Assembly (NCBI GenBank): GCA_009767595.1
Contig: VSDK01013940.1
Coordinates: 1-64,000 of the forward strand
Source: Symbiodinium kawagutii
Lineage: Eukaryota; Sar; Dinophyceae; Suessiales; Symbiodiniaceae
Reading direction: 5' to 3'
DNA: 64,000 nt
A program made the position numbers and the translations under genes. Numbering within the stretch: position 1 is the first letter of the stretch; each line of letters starts with the position of its first letter. The notes beneath the pieces are model-generated. The model did no database searches. It was not told where the DNA came from and worked only from the letters and a program-made list of their open reading frames with translations. Below, piece by piece: positions 44,956-55,682 of the stretch.

Positions 44956-45456
44956 TGTGTGCGTGTGCGCGTGAGTATGTATGCATACAATCGAAGGAAG
45001 ATTGAAAGTTAAACGTCCGACTTCCTAGTATGCAACTTTGAAGCAAATAGTCAATCTGATCAAAGAGAAAATCAAAGCTGTGTGTGTGTGTGTGTGTCTG
45101 CACGTGTGACTGAGAGGAATCACGTGAAATGCTGTTGTCGAAAGGGTAGGCTCGTCAAGCAGGCAGGATCGGACGTGCCGCTGTGGCAAAACGTGCGTAA
45201 TAGTAAGTCAAAAACGAAAACAAAAACTGACATTCTCCAGGCACTTTTGGAAGATACGATCAGCAAAAAGCGCACGGTGGCAAAACGTGCATTAGCAAGT
45301 GAAAAACCATAAAAAGAGCATTATGCTGGCGACGTTTTATGAAGTCAAGATGTGCAAAAAGTGCACAGGGCTGTGGCGAAAAACGAGTTTGCAAGTCACA
45401 ATCATCAGAAACTCCGGGTTTTACGACATATTTTGAAGTTCCAAGAGGAACAAAGC

Positions 45457-45462
<6 letters not shown>

Positions 45463-45508
<46 letters not shown>

Positions 45509-45775
45509 CATCGTCATCGTCATCGTCATCGGCATCGGCATCGGNNNNNNNNNNNNNNNNNNNNNNNNNNNNNNNNNNNNNNNNNNNNNNNNNNNNNNNN
45601 NNNNNNNNNNNNNNNNNNNNNNNNNNNNNNNNNNNNNNNNNNNNNNNNNNNNNNNNNNNNNNNNNNNNNNNNNNNNNNNNNCCATCGCCATCGCCATCGC
45701 CATCGCCATCGCCATCGCCATCGCCATCGCCATGGCCATCGCCATCGCCATCGCCATCGCCATCATCATCATCAG

Positions 45776-45828
<53 letters not shown>

Positions 45829-45835
45829 CTTTCGC
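45463..45835. repeat. ATC/GTCATC/GCCATC array containing an assembly gap
   Basis: (ATC)n to about 45505 passes into GTCATC then GGCATC units, then 137 unsequenced bases (45545-45681), then GCCATC units to about 45760 and (ATC)n again to about 45830. The arrangement is symmetric around the gap. Open frames through it are repeat artefacts. Confidence 0.9.
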
Positions 45836-45911
45836 TAATCAATCAGTAAACCAATCAATCAATCAGTCGATCCATCCAGCAATCGATCAATCCAGCAATC
45901 AATCAATCCAG

Positions 45912-45949
<38 letters not shown>

Positions 45950-46140
45950 GCCAATCAGCCAATCAGTCAGTCAATCATCGATCATCAATTATCAATCATC
46001 AATCACCATTCATCATTCATCATTTGATTCATCAATCAACCAATCGAACAGTCAATCGATCGATCGATCAAACGATCAGTCTGGCCATCAATCAGCCAAT
46101 CAGCCAATCAGTCAATCATCATCAATCATCCATCATCATC
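45836..46140. repeat. (AATC)n-type array
   Basis: AATC, CAGC, GTCG and CATC tetranucleotide variants, gradually turning into CATCATC. Encodes Asn/Gln/Ser artefacts. Confidence 0.8.
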
Positions 46141-46502
46141 TTCGTCATCATCACCATTGCCGTCATTTTCATAATCTTCATCCATCACTCAGACCATCAC
46201 CTCATCTCAACCTGCCTCCTCTTCATACAGGCTACCTATTCTCGAAGCTTCCTCCACCGCCTTGTGCGGGCATTATATCTACTGAATCGAAATACAAAAT
46301 TCCAAGAAGTCCTGTAGAGTTATACTGTGTGTACATTAATTCACACAAATATAATCTTACATTGAAGACAAGATTCTAAGAAGTATTGCAAGGTCATAAG
46401 GCGTGCATGTTGCAGTGTGTGTGTGTGTGTGTATATGCCGCCTCCATATCCTTCATAAATGGCCCAAGTACATTGCACAGAACTACCACCAGTCTCATTA
46501 CA

Positions 46503-46896
46503 TCAGGTGATATGCGTCTGTGCAAAGGCCTTGGACGAATTTGGACGAGGAACTGCTACTGTCCGGTTGTGTGAGATCACTGCAATTCGGCCCGCTCGAA
46601 CTTCTGACATGGCTTTTACCTGCTGCTTCGAAGGCCATGGCCATTGTGCATAGAAAGATCTAAACGATGAGCCAAGCAACAGCAACAAGCAAACACAAAC
46701 CGGAAAATCATTAAAATCTGAATGAATTTGAAGAAAATTTGAAGGACATCACTTTTCCGTCGATGTCCTTCCCACAGCCGTTGTTTTTCATCGCAGCGCT
46801 GCGCGCCTCGCCCAAGGCGTCGTTGCTCCAAATGCGGCCACTGCTGTCGATGCCTTCGACCCCGAAGACGCCAGAGGCCACCAGTGCACCTGCCAT
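46503..46896 (-). CDS. Candidate small gene, unknown protein
   Basis: A GC-rich minus exon starts with ATG at 46896 and runs 48 codons (MAGALVASGVFGVEGIDSSG, then SNDALGEARSAAMKNNG) to a GTGATG donor at 46752. A TTTAG acceptor at 46660 continues in phase with 13 codons. From there, either a 40-nt intron (GTAAAA to GCAG, phase-consistent) or read-through leads to a final part reading ISHNRTVAVPRPNSSKAFAQ and a stop at 46503. GC content drops outside the first exon. No domain recognised. A plus frame overlaps the last part, so the 3' half is less certain. Confidence 0.33.
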
Positions 46897-49046
46897 GCGT
46901 TTCAGCAGACATCAGACCATGAAAGAAAACAGAAAAACATAGAAAAAAACATAGAAAGAAACATGAAACATATATATATAGAAACATATATATACATAGC
47001 ATTATATAGCGTAGTAAATGGAATGAGAAAGTTCAATTGAACATTGGAGTAAAGTGTCAGGCCTTCCATTGCGCGGCAAACGTTGACTTTCGCAGGGAAA
47101 ACCACGCTTCGTAGTTGGGCGCCTCGAAAGGCAGAGCGCACGGCTGGACACAGCTCGGGACTCTGCAATATTCTGCAACGTACACCTGCAACGTGACCCG
47201 TTCACATAAATTTAAAAAAGTTCACTATAGACTCTCCATAGGCATTTCGAAAACTTTAAAATGCTCAGCTTCTGCGAGGAGTTCAAATCACTGGAGAAGG
47301 ACCTGTAATGCCTCCGCAGCTGGCCTGTGAAAGCATCTAACCACACGACTGAATCAGGTGAAGCCAAGGACGGGAATGAACCACATGTCACCTTGAAGAA
47401 GGTCAGGCTCGTGCAAAAGCACGCCAACTGACAAGGACTACATGGAGTCGGTTCCATTGTTCAAATTTGATTCTGAACTCACATTACAAAAGTTTCAACA
47501 TCTGCGACTCCAAAGTGCATGTTCTTCATGATTTCCAATGTGCTTCTGAGCCAGGCAGCGATCTCCGTGGCGTCAGTGGAGAGGAAAGCACTAACAACAC
47601 TTTCGCCTCCGAATGAAGAACGTCACATCGCGCAGTCTTATCAGTCTTTGTCAAAAGCACCGCACAGAAAACATCACACACACACAAGCACGCAGTCATA
47701 TCAAAACCCAACTCATCTAAGCACATTGTTGAAATAGCCCTGAGCTCTGTTGCGACCACCATGGTATAGGACCTAGGGATACCTAGGGCATGAACTAATG
47801 TCGATTTATCATGCCCACATTGGCACTTCGAATGGGACATGATGGGAATTGATGGGACATGGGTTGGAGTCAAGTTACTTTGGCATTGGCTGTTCAGCGG
47901 ATGATACGTTGCCAAGTCAATGGGCAACGTCTTCAATAGCAATCGCTCCTCCTGCGGGGCTTCTCACAAGGTCACTTGTCAAAAACGCATGAGACCTACT
48001 ACGACGATGTACGACGTGTTGGCAGAAGCGAGGCAGAGAGAGGAAAGAACATGAATGCACCATTACAACATAATTATGACATTTCTTCAGGCTTTTGTGA
48101 CGTGCCGCTCGGTTTCATATCAGATCAAAGTTCAAGGAATTCATGCAAATCGCCCGTCATCAACCGCACACATCAGAACCCTAACGTATCCTAATGTCAG
48201 GTTGTTCTTATTTGTCCTTTTTGGACCTTCCAGTAGCATACCTCTAAGGGTGTCAAGCTCAACGCGGTGGAATGCCCGGCTGACGAACTCCTGGAAAGGA
48301 TGCCAAAGATGTCCTCGTCTCACTGCTTTCGGCTTTTTTGCTGCTTGTGCTTCCTCTAAGCTTTGATCTTCCTCAAGAGTCATGGAAGGTTCGAGAATTC
48401 AGTGAAGTTATCTTGAGACACTCAAAGAACTTGCACAACTCCTTCCAACTTCCGATTCATGAACGGGTTGCTGTTGAGCCAAATGCGAACTGAACAAATC
48501 TGACCAAACCACATAATTGATAAAAAAAGGAAAGAAAGGCATAGAACAAAACACATCAGAAAAATCAGAAAGATTCAACAGCCTTTACCAGTTGCACTTT
48601 CTTTGAGGTTTTTTTTTCGTTTTCTCCGCCGAGTAGCATTGATGTCATCTCCCCACGGGAGTCCTAGCACAGAGATTTGAGTGTTGGGGCTGGGCCAAAG
48701 GCTGATGTGTTTTTTGAATGTGATAAAAAGATATGAAAGGCTTTGCCAAGACCAGGGCTGTCCTGTGCAGTTTGCGTCGGGCATCGTCCGCAGCTCCATG
48801 AAAAAACCCAAGACCTTAGTGAGACTCAATAGCGACATCGAGCCCTCAAATAATGCCGACGTCGCAATATCTTTACATATCTTTACCGAAGAAAAATCAA
48901 TAAACATGTCAAAAAAAACAGAACCATCGATTGTTTCCCTCCTTGTGGGCAATCAAAGCCCTGAAGCAGAATTTTGAATATCTTGAAGTGAAAAGGCCTC
49001 TGAAGAGGTAACGTAGCTGCAAGTCTCACCAGTCCACACTGCTGGG
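46897..49046. other. No resolved gene
   Basis: A minus frame at 48575-48952 (125 codons, reading SLLSLTKVLGFFMELRTM) has reasonable composition and may be exonic, but its borders are unclear and the plus strand is also open. Confidence 0.3.
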
Positions 49047-49785
49047 TCATGGAAAATCCTGATGTCTTTGGCAAAGATTGGCAAAGCCTACCCCACGAAT
49101 AACAGGACGCTCAGCACCAGCACTCCAAGCGGCTCTAGATTCGTCTTTGGGGTTTGGAAGAGCCAAAAGGGGAGCCTCCCAAGTAACCTCGAAGCAGAGT
49201 GAGAGGCCACAAAAATGTAGCATCCTTCCGTGTGCCTTGAGGATCACATGCATGTCTACTTGAAATTGCGGTAAGGAGTCTGCTAATCTGCCAATACAGT
49301 GTCTCTGAGTGTCTCTATGCATCTCAAAGTGGCGGTTCACGAGCGATTGCCAACACTAGAAAGGTCTGAATACCTTTGTGCCTTCATATGATATGATGTC
49401 TTTCCTACTGTTTCTCGCTGAGTTCGCTTAGATTCACTTGGCCTCAATCAGCACATCCCTTTATATTAGGCATGTGCAAAAAAAAATGTCCCTTGCAATG
49501 CCTCGCACGCCCCTTTGCAAACATAGTAGTCATACATAGTCTGGTTTGTTTCAATTTGTTCGAACCTTCGGCCAGTGATTCTAAGTGACGTTGCAGTTTG
49601 CAGAGTCCACGGCCTGGTCGCATCAGGTTTGAATGTGAGATTGAACTCCCAGCTCCCAACAAGTTACCTTCAACATCGCTACGGATGCTACGGTGATGAA
49701 TGCACCCGAAGATTTCCCAAGCCTTGGGCAAATAGTAATTTCCGTGGGGCCCAACCAATTGAGATTCGCCGCGCTGCTGCGCCAT
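49047..49785 (-). CDS. Candidate two-exon gene, unknown protein
   Basis: Exon 49785-49668 begins with ATG directly after a TTTACAAAG acceptor-like site and encodes MAQQRGESQLVGPHGNYYL and on to DVE, leaving one base at a GTAACT donor. Exon 2 starts at 49258 after TTTCAAG with two bases that complete a Val codon, and encodes DMHVILKAHGRMLHFCGLSL, then LALPNPKDESRAAWSAGAE. It either exits at a GTAGGC donor at 49091 or reads to a stop at 49047. The phase match across the 409-nt intron supports the model. No domain recognised. If 49785 is the start and 49047 the stop, the protein is about 110 residues. Confidence 0.42.
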
Positions 49786-50577
49786 CTTTGTAAAGAAACC
49801 TCAGCATTACTCAGACAGGGAAACACATGGAAACATCAGCTAACAGTCTAACATCTAAAATTTCATCTAAGATGACATATCATGACATCTCATAACATCT
49901 CCTCCTCTGCATTCCACTCCCCCCAACCCCCACCTCCTGCCTCGTGCCGTTCCATAGCCAACTTCATCCAGTGGCAACAACCAGCCCTTGTTCTCATCGA
50001 ATACGTAGTACTGACCTCAATGGCAATGCGGCAAGGCTATTCATATTCAAACTCGTGAACTTACTCTCACTCTCTCTCTCTCTCTCTCTCGTGAACGTAT
50101 CGTTTCTATTCTTTTTGTATTCTTGTTCTCATGATGCAAAAGAATGCAAGACATTGCAAGGCATTGCAAGGCCTGGAAACCGCAAAATCTGCAAATCGAT
50201 TGTTTTTGGAACGCCCTACGGATCTCACAGCACCACAAACAAAACGTGATGTTCTTCGATGTTCTTTGCAGCAAAAATGCCAGAACCACCCGTGGAGTAC
50301 AGCGTCTTTCGATCTGCTGAGGTCGCAATCTTCCTGACGGCACGATCTTGGAAACAATGCCAACCAAACATGACCAAACACAAACAAATTCACAAAAACA
50401 AACATTGCACCCGCACCATCCTACACCATCCTACATCCATATCCGCATAAGATCTCTCTCTCTCTCTCTCTCCAGCGCCATCTTCCAAATCCCTCAGCTT
50501 CAGGGCACGAAACAAAACAAACAAACAACATCAAACAACATCAAGAAGCGAAGAACTCCGAAGAAGCCGCAGAAAAC
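49786..50577. other. No supported gene
   Basis: Holds (CT)n runs at about 50066-50090 and 50452-50472. Nothing else recognised. Confidence 0.35.
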
Positions 50578-50754
50578 ATGGACTGTGCGGCGCAGGAGGC
50601 GCAGGAGGCGCAGGAGGCACTGTCGTTTTTTTTGGCTTCGAAAATGGTCCAACAGCTTGGCGCTTGCACCGTGGCGCGTCAAGGCGTTGCAACGCCGATG
50701 GGAGAGGCAGATGGGGCCACGACAAAGCCGAAGGCTAAGGCAGCCGCAGCTAAG
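50578..50754 (+). CDS. Candidate first exon, Ala/Gln/Lys-rich N-terminus
   Basis: The only reasonably supported plus-strand exon. It starts with ATG and encodes 59 residues, MDCAAQEAQEAQEALSFFLA, then a Lys/Ala-rich end (TKPKAKAAAAK). It stops in phase 0 at AAG followed by GCATGT, which would be a GC-type donor. GC content is higher than its flanks, and the complementary frame has a Cys/Leu/Arg-heavy non-coding look. Downstream, a plus frame at 50878-51093 holds a CHCCKRFC...H pattern, but no link was established. No family recognised. Confidence 0.35.
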
Positions 50755-52600
50755 GCATGTATATCATATCATATCATGCATCAAAATGAAGCAAGACCGC
50801 TAGCGGCCGCTAGCAAGGTGACCGGGCATTGCCATGAATTTCAGCGACAAGAACTGAGAAGTTTGTAGCGAGATCCGGTGCATTTGCTCCTGTTTGCGGT
50901 GAAAAAGGGAGTCAAACTGCCAAGAAAACGCAGAAGGAACACCACTTCATATTTCAGGCACCCCGCGGTCTCCAAAACAGCTCGTGGGCACAAGCCACTT
51001 GTGCCGTGTCATTGTTGCAAACGGTTTTGCGAAATCCCCGGACTGTTGTTCCATCGCATTGGAAATGAGATAGCGCAGCCGTCAGCAAAGTGAGGGCAAC
51101 AAGCTCAGTCGTGAAATATCACAGGCACTCATGGCTGACCCAGGGAGAAATGGCGGCACTGGCCCCAAACCACAAAGTGAAGCTCAGGGAGTTGAAGGGT
51201 CAAGGTGAACAAAAGGAGACCCAAAAGGCACTCAAAAGTGAGAAACATGAAACAAGTCATGAAAATATGCAGATTATGTAAATTGCTTTATCACATTTCA
51301 ATATTTCAGATTTCGCAATATGTACTCAAGACTGTCCTATCCTCCCATTGAAAAAATTAGCCCCTTCGCCTTGAACATTGGCATTCTTCAACAACACCCA
51401 CTTCTAATCCCTCCATCGACAAGTGCATCAGCAGCAAACCCGATTTCCCCTCCCAAAACATTTAAGAATATAAGCGGCTCACATGTTCAACAAAATTTTT
51501 GATCGATGCAGGGGCGCTTCCGGCACCGGCAACAGCCGCAGCAGATCAACAGCAGCCCATCTGCGTTGTGCACTCCTGTGAATCTTGTACAAATCCGCCA
51601 TCATTTCAAAACACGTATTGAAGATTATTGACGTACATAATTTGAAAAGACACTGCTCTGCTCATTGCCAAGCTTCGACATGCCCCAACCGCAGGTGAAG
51701 CCCTGCGAGCCGCTCTGAAGTCCAAACAGGTTCCAGGCATCAAACCCGGAAAAGCGAAAAAAAATGAAGAAAGTGTTGAAAAATCGAAAAAATAAAAATA
51801 AGGATGAAAAAGGTATCCTAGAGTATCCTAGAATATTGGTAGAATTGTCATCTCTGACGTCTGACATTTCCAGATCGATTTGGCAGCTCTAAAGATATGG
51901 GTCACCAGCATCCAAGCGGCTTCACTCTTTGAATATATGAAATTTGTGCGTCTTAAATGTAGGTGTCTGATCCCCTGACCATTCGAAGTCATCTGTAACG
52001 GCCACCGTCGATCCACATGTCATAACTTGGGGTGTGATTCAGCAATTGCACAATTGCCTCTTTACGATACTTTGTATCCGGCCCGGTCATTCGTCGCCAA
52101 TGTCCATCCTGATTGGCAAGGGCAAACATGCAGCGTACGCAAGAGACAAAACATATGTTCAAGTATCGTTCCAAACTCGTGATTCTGCCCTGCTTTTGGC
52201 AGTTGCAATACGTACATGCCTAGTAGTGCCATTGAGAAATTCAATGAGATTTTATGAGATCTTCCTCCAGCAGCACAATTCCGGAGTCAGGCTGGGCTTC
52301 CGTAGAGTCCTAGGTGCTGAATACAGTGTCACGCAACGGAGCTGCCAGTTTCAAAGGTCAAGAATTCTCTGCTTGCCGTTGAGGCACGTCACAACGGGAC
52401 ACGCTGTCCACATTTGTGTTGCCAGCATAGATTGTAGTACCTCATCTGCCCAAGTGCCAACTGCCTGCAAAAATCAGAATTAGAGCGAAATCAAAGAAAA
52501 ATTGATTGTATAAAATGGTATATGTAACGTGTATTCTATGTATCAATGTATGGATATATTTAAATATATCTATATATATATATATATTAAAAAAATTATA
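50755..52600. other. No supported gene; AT-rich end
   Basis: Mixed sequence ending in AT-rich DNA with (TA)n at about 52567-52587, into which the retrotransposon at 52601 is inserted. Confidence 0.35.
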
Positions 52601-52792
52601 CCTCCACTCAAGCAGCCAAACTTTTTCCACGTGCCCCAAGGTTGCTACGTTTGAGGCTCTCCACTGAGAACCTTTTCCCTCTTTGGGGTAGAAGGGCTCA
52701 GGAGCCCACAGGTCACACAGCACACAGCTGGTAAAGGCCCCGTCGGACCAACCTGCTAAGGAGCAGGCAACCAAAAGTGGCTAAAGAGCCTC
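52601..52792 (-). repeat. Split direct repeat B2 (outer)
   Basis: 192 bp from CCTCCACTCAAGCAGCC to GGCTAAAGAGCCTC, matching 52937-53128 with about seven substitutions. Its left edge abuts host AT-rich DNA ending in ATA. Confidence 0.88.
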
Positions 52793-52856
52793 AGGCTAAA
52801 GAGCCAGCCCACAAAAAGAGCACACCTTGACGGGTGGTGAAGTGGGCGGTGGAAGG

Positions 52857-52936
52857 TGAACTGCAAAGGCTGCGGTGTCGGTATACATTCGTACTTCAAA
52901 ACGCAAAGAGCAGCTACTTCCTAACTTGGTTCAATA
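52857..52936 (-). repeat. Split direct repeat A2
   Basis: 80 bp ending in CTTGGTTCAATA, matching 58715-58794 with about nine substitutions. It is directly contiguous with B1 at 52936/52937, forming the junction expected of a circular intermediate. Confidence 0.88.
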
Positions 52937-53128
52937 CCTCCACTCAAGCAGCCCAATCTTTTCCGCGTGCCCCGAGGTTGCTACGTTTGAGGCTCTCCAC
53001 TGAGAACCTTTTCCCTCTTTGGGGTAGAAGGGCTCAGGAGCCCACAGGTCACACAGCACACAGCTGGTAAAGGCCCCGTCGGACCAACCTGCTAAGGAGC
53101 AAGTAACCAAAAGTGGCTAAAGAGCCTC
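52937..53128 (-). repeat. Split direct repeat B1 (inner)
   Basis: 192-bp copy of the B repeat next to the end of the recombinase gene. It extends to GGCTAAAGAGCCTC at 53128. Confidence 0.88.
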
Positions 53129-53261
53129 TCACTCCCAAACCAAAAAAAATCTACCCCCTTTAGCAAAGACTTCAAATTGCCAAGGTCAAAAATCCTGGCG
53201 AAGCCGTAGTCTCCTCCCATGCTGTCTCCATTTTCGCACCAGGCGTTTTTGCTTGGTGGTT

Positions 53262-53989
53262 CATGACACCTGGGCAAGTTGATAGGCGCCCTCATCAATG
53301 TACAAACCGGGCCTTGTTGGCAGGCCGTGTTGGGCCACGTTGGACTGTAGAGTCCAGACTCAGGGCGGACTGGAAATGATGAGCGGCGCCACCTCGCCTC
53401 AGGGTAAATAGGAACCAGAAGGGAAGCCCAGTCCCAGCAGCTCATCAAAGAGGGAACGGAAACGAAGCGATAGGAGGAGCGTGGCCAAAAATCTCACGCC
53501 ATTGGCTGGTCTGCAAGCAGAAGAAACTGAGGGTTGCCGGCTGTAGTCTTGCTCCCAGGACTGGCCAAACTGAGGCCACGCCCGGGGTGAAAAACAAAGT
53601 GCTGAGCACAAAGCCCAAGCACAAAGGCCCAGAAGCTCTGAAGTTCGGAGCATGCAGTGAAACGCGATGGCCAGGAGGAGGGCTATTTGCTGATGATTCT
53701 GAGCCACGGCAAGGCCAACCAGGGCTTCTACAAGCTCCCAGGATGCCGGTGTGGCACGCTTGGGCTTATAGGATTTGACCCAATTTTTAAAGAATTGGGA
53801 AGAGGCTGGGAGCTTGTGCCGCAACTGCGGGTGAAACCTCTTCAGGGCTGAAAGGGGGCGCCCTGAGTAAGCAATAAGATCACCTTCTTGGTAGGCCCCC
53901 TCCATGAATTTTCCGACCTGTTCATCCAGTTGCGATGGTCGGGCGACGCGAATTGATTTGCGGTTGGTTCGTAGTAAGAAATTCTCCAA
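53262..53989 (-). pseudogene. Tyrosine recombinase (DIRS-type), frameshifted
   Basis: The integrase of the retrotransposon, which would insert a circular DNA copy by strand exchange through a Tyr-DNA intermediate. The first part (53989-53600) has the core-binding region and the first catalytic Arg in MLRTSELLGL (Arg codon near 53647). After a frame change the Arg box TLRRGGAAHHF lies at 53408-53376, typical of DIRS-type recombinases. After one more frame change the catalytic Tyr lies in YIDEGAYQLAQV (Tyr codon at 53302-53300), directly after PANKAR. All catalytic blocks are therefore recognisable in the right order but in three frames, so no functional enzyme can be made. It lies at the 3' end of the coding region next to B1. 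Confidence 0.78.
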
Positions 53990-54066
53990 GGTTGGTTCGT
54001 AATAAGAATTAGGCTCGTCGATAGGCTCTCAAGGTTGATATAAGATGCAGGCCCGCATAGCAAAGA

Positions 54067-54428
54067 TCAATCTTCTTCTTCTTCTTCTTCTTCACACCGT
54101 CGCGAAGCCTTGTCCGCGAAGTTCCATCGTAAAATGGTCCGCGATGGGACCAGGTAGCTGTTCTGCGCCAGCTGGCCAGCCGCCGACCTCCTCAAGAGCC
54201 TGATGAGCCTTTTGGATGAGCTTTGCCCTTTAGCGAGTGCACCCTGGACACCATGCTGCCCAAAACCTGGAACCACCGCTTGCGAAACTTGTGAGCGGAC
54301 CGTCCTCTGTGCTTCACGGACGATGCCACTGCGCACAATTCCAATTTGTTGATGCGCGCTTCTTGGCGCCACGGGAACGCCATCACCGTCTTCCACTCCG
54401 GCGGGTTAAAGTACCTCATGGCACTCAT
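54067..54428 (-). pseudogene. RNase H C-terminal part of the retrotransposon
   Basis: Two overlapping frames together give the second half of a retrotransposon RNase H. ARINKLELCAVASSVKHRG carries the catalytic Glu region. After a frame change the KGQSSSKRLIRLLRRSAAG helix is followed by WNFADKASRR, which matches the N-x-A-D-x-x-S-R end motif of DIRS-type RNase H. A run of Glu from (TTC)n follows. At least one frameshift lies near 54230-54260. The N-terminal Asp motif is not adjacent but lies about 1.2 kb upstream (see 54464-55611). Confidence 0.62.
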
Positions 54429-54463
54429 CTGCTCCGTCGGTGAGCTTCACGAAGGCACGCATG

Positions 54464-55611
54464 TCAGCGCCACGGTAGCCCATCCTGGAAAGGAGCGACC
54501 TCAGGTGAAAGTATTTTGCACGTGGTCTCATTGAGGGCTCGCAATGGGCAAGCCATTGCAGTATGGACTGCTGCCTCTTGCAATCGCGAAATGCTCTGCC
54601 CCAACTCCGACATATACCAGAGCCTCCTCTCGTGAATGACCACCTTCTGGCAGTGGCCGTCGAGGTCGATCCGGGACTTGAGGCCTCGGGCGTATTGGAC
54701 ACGCAAGTCCCACGGGTAGTCTGTCTCGTCCGATGTCTCATCATAGAAGGTCCCATCAGCGTTTCTGGTCACCTGGTACTCCCTCAAGTTGGTGTGTCCT
54801 GGGCAGTCACGGGCAATGAAGTCAGCCATGCCTCCAATGTTGTTCTTGAAGTTGAACCACTTCTCCCGCTCACCACCAAAGCAGCAGTGGGACCCAACGC
54901 AATCCTGGTACCCCAGATCATCCAGCTTCTTGGCCAGAGTGAAAAGCCACATCCAGCTGCGCAGGGGGTGTTCAAGGCTCTCATACAGCCGGTGTTGGGC
55001 GCGTCCTCAAGGCGGCGCAAGGCTTCGAGGGCCATGGCGTTGGACTGCCTCAAGCGCATCTTCATGTTTGTTTGGGGCCACGGGAATCCTATGAGATGCT
55101 TCTCATCCCGACCCGGCTGAGGTTCCATCCTCCATGCAGTCTCACGGGGCGGCCTCGTGCACGCGAGAAGAGTGCCACTAGCAGTGGGTCGTCCATCATC
55201 TCCTGCAGGGCTTCCTTTCCCTCTGCCGTGAAGAAGTCTTGGCCCCAACGCCAATCGAATGGACGCTGGATGTCTATCGTACCCGCCAGTGCCACGGCCA
55301 CGGCCTCACTGAGCCTGGCGTTGCGCCCTGCAAAACGCTCGCCAAAGCGAGGTCACTGCCGAGTTCCCCTGCAACAACTTCTTGACCTTCGGCACGTCCC
55401 TGACCTGTGCGCAATCACGCACTCAAGGCTGCAGAGCTTGACCTGACACAGCGCTGGACATGGTATGGTGTACTCCAGCTCGAGGGGTCGCAAACCCAGC
55501 ATTCATCTCCATCATGGAACTTGGCGCCGGGCTCACCACGGAACTTCGAGGCCACTGCCGCCCCACACCTCCAGTTGGTGAGGCGTCGGAGCAGTATAGC
55601 TCCCTATCCAA
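54464..55611 (-). pseudogene. RNase H first Asp motif plus methyltransferase-like domain
   Basis: The 5' part (from 55611) reads YCSDASPTGG, matching the T/S-D-A-S motif that opens retrotransposon RNase H. It is followed after frame changes by FAGRNARLSEAVAVALAG and DFFTAEGKEALQEMM, resembling a SAM-binding loop with downstream acidic residues. Then come FSRARGRP, near RLRQSNAMALEALRR, and finally GYQDCVGSHCCFGG with a Trp-containing tail to 54464. This order resembles the cytosine-methyltransferase-like domain that I associate with dinoflagellate retroelements, but no clear Pro-Cys catalytic motif was seen, so the assignment is tentative. Several frameshifts and stops interrupt it. Confidence 0.42.
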
Positions 55612-55682
55612 CGGGGTGTGTCAAGGCAACCTCGTCCATCGCCCCAGTGGTGGGAGGTGGCTTTCCTCCTTCTTCCTGGGTG

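Noticed and set aside
45260-46379. 346-codon plus frame through the gap
   Set aside because: Runs through unsequenced bases and ATC/AATC arrays; artefact.
50878-51093. CHCCKRFC...H pattern suggesting a C2H2-like zinc finger
   Set aside because: Spacing is off by one and the second His is missing; no neighbouring finger and no splice link to 50578-50754.
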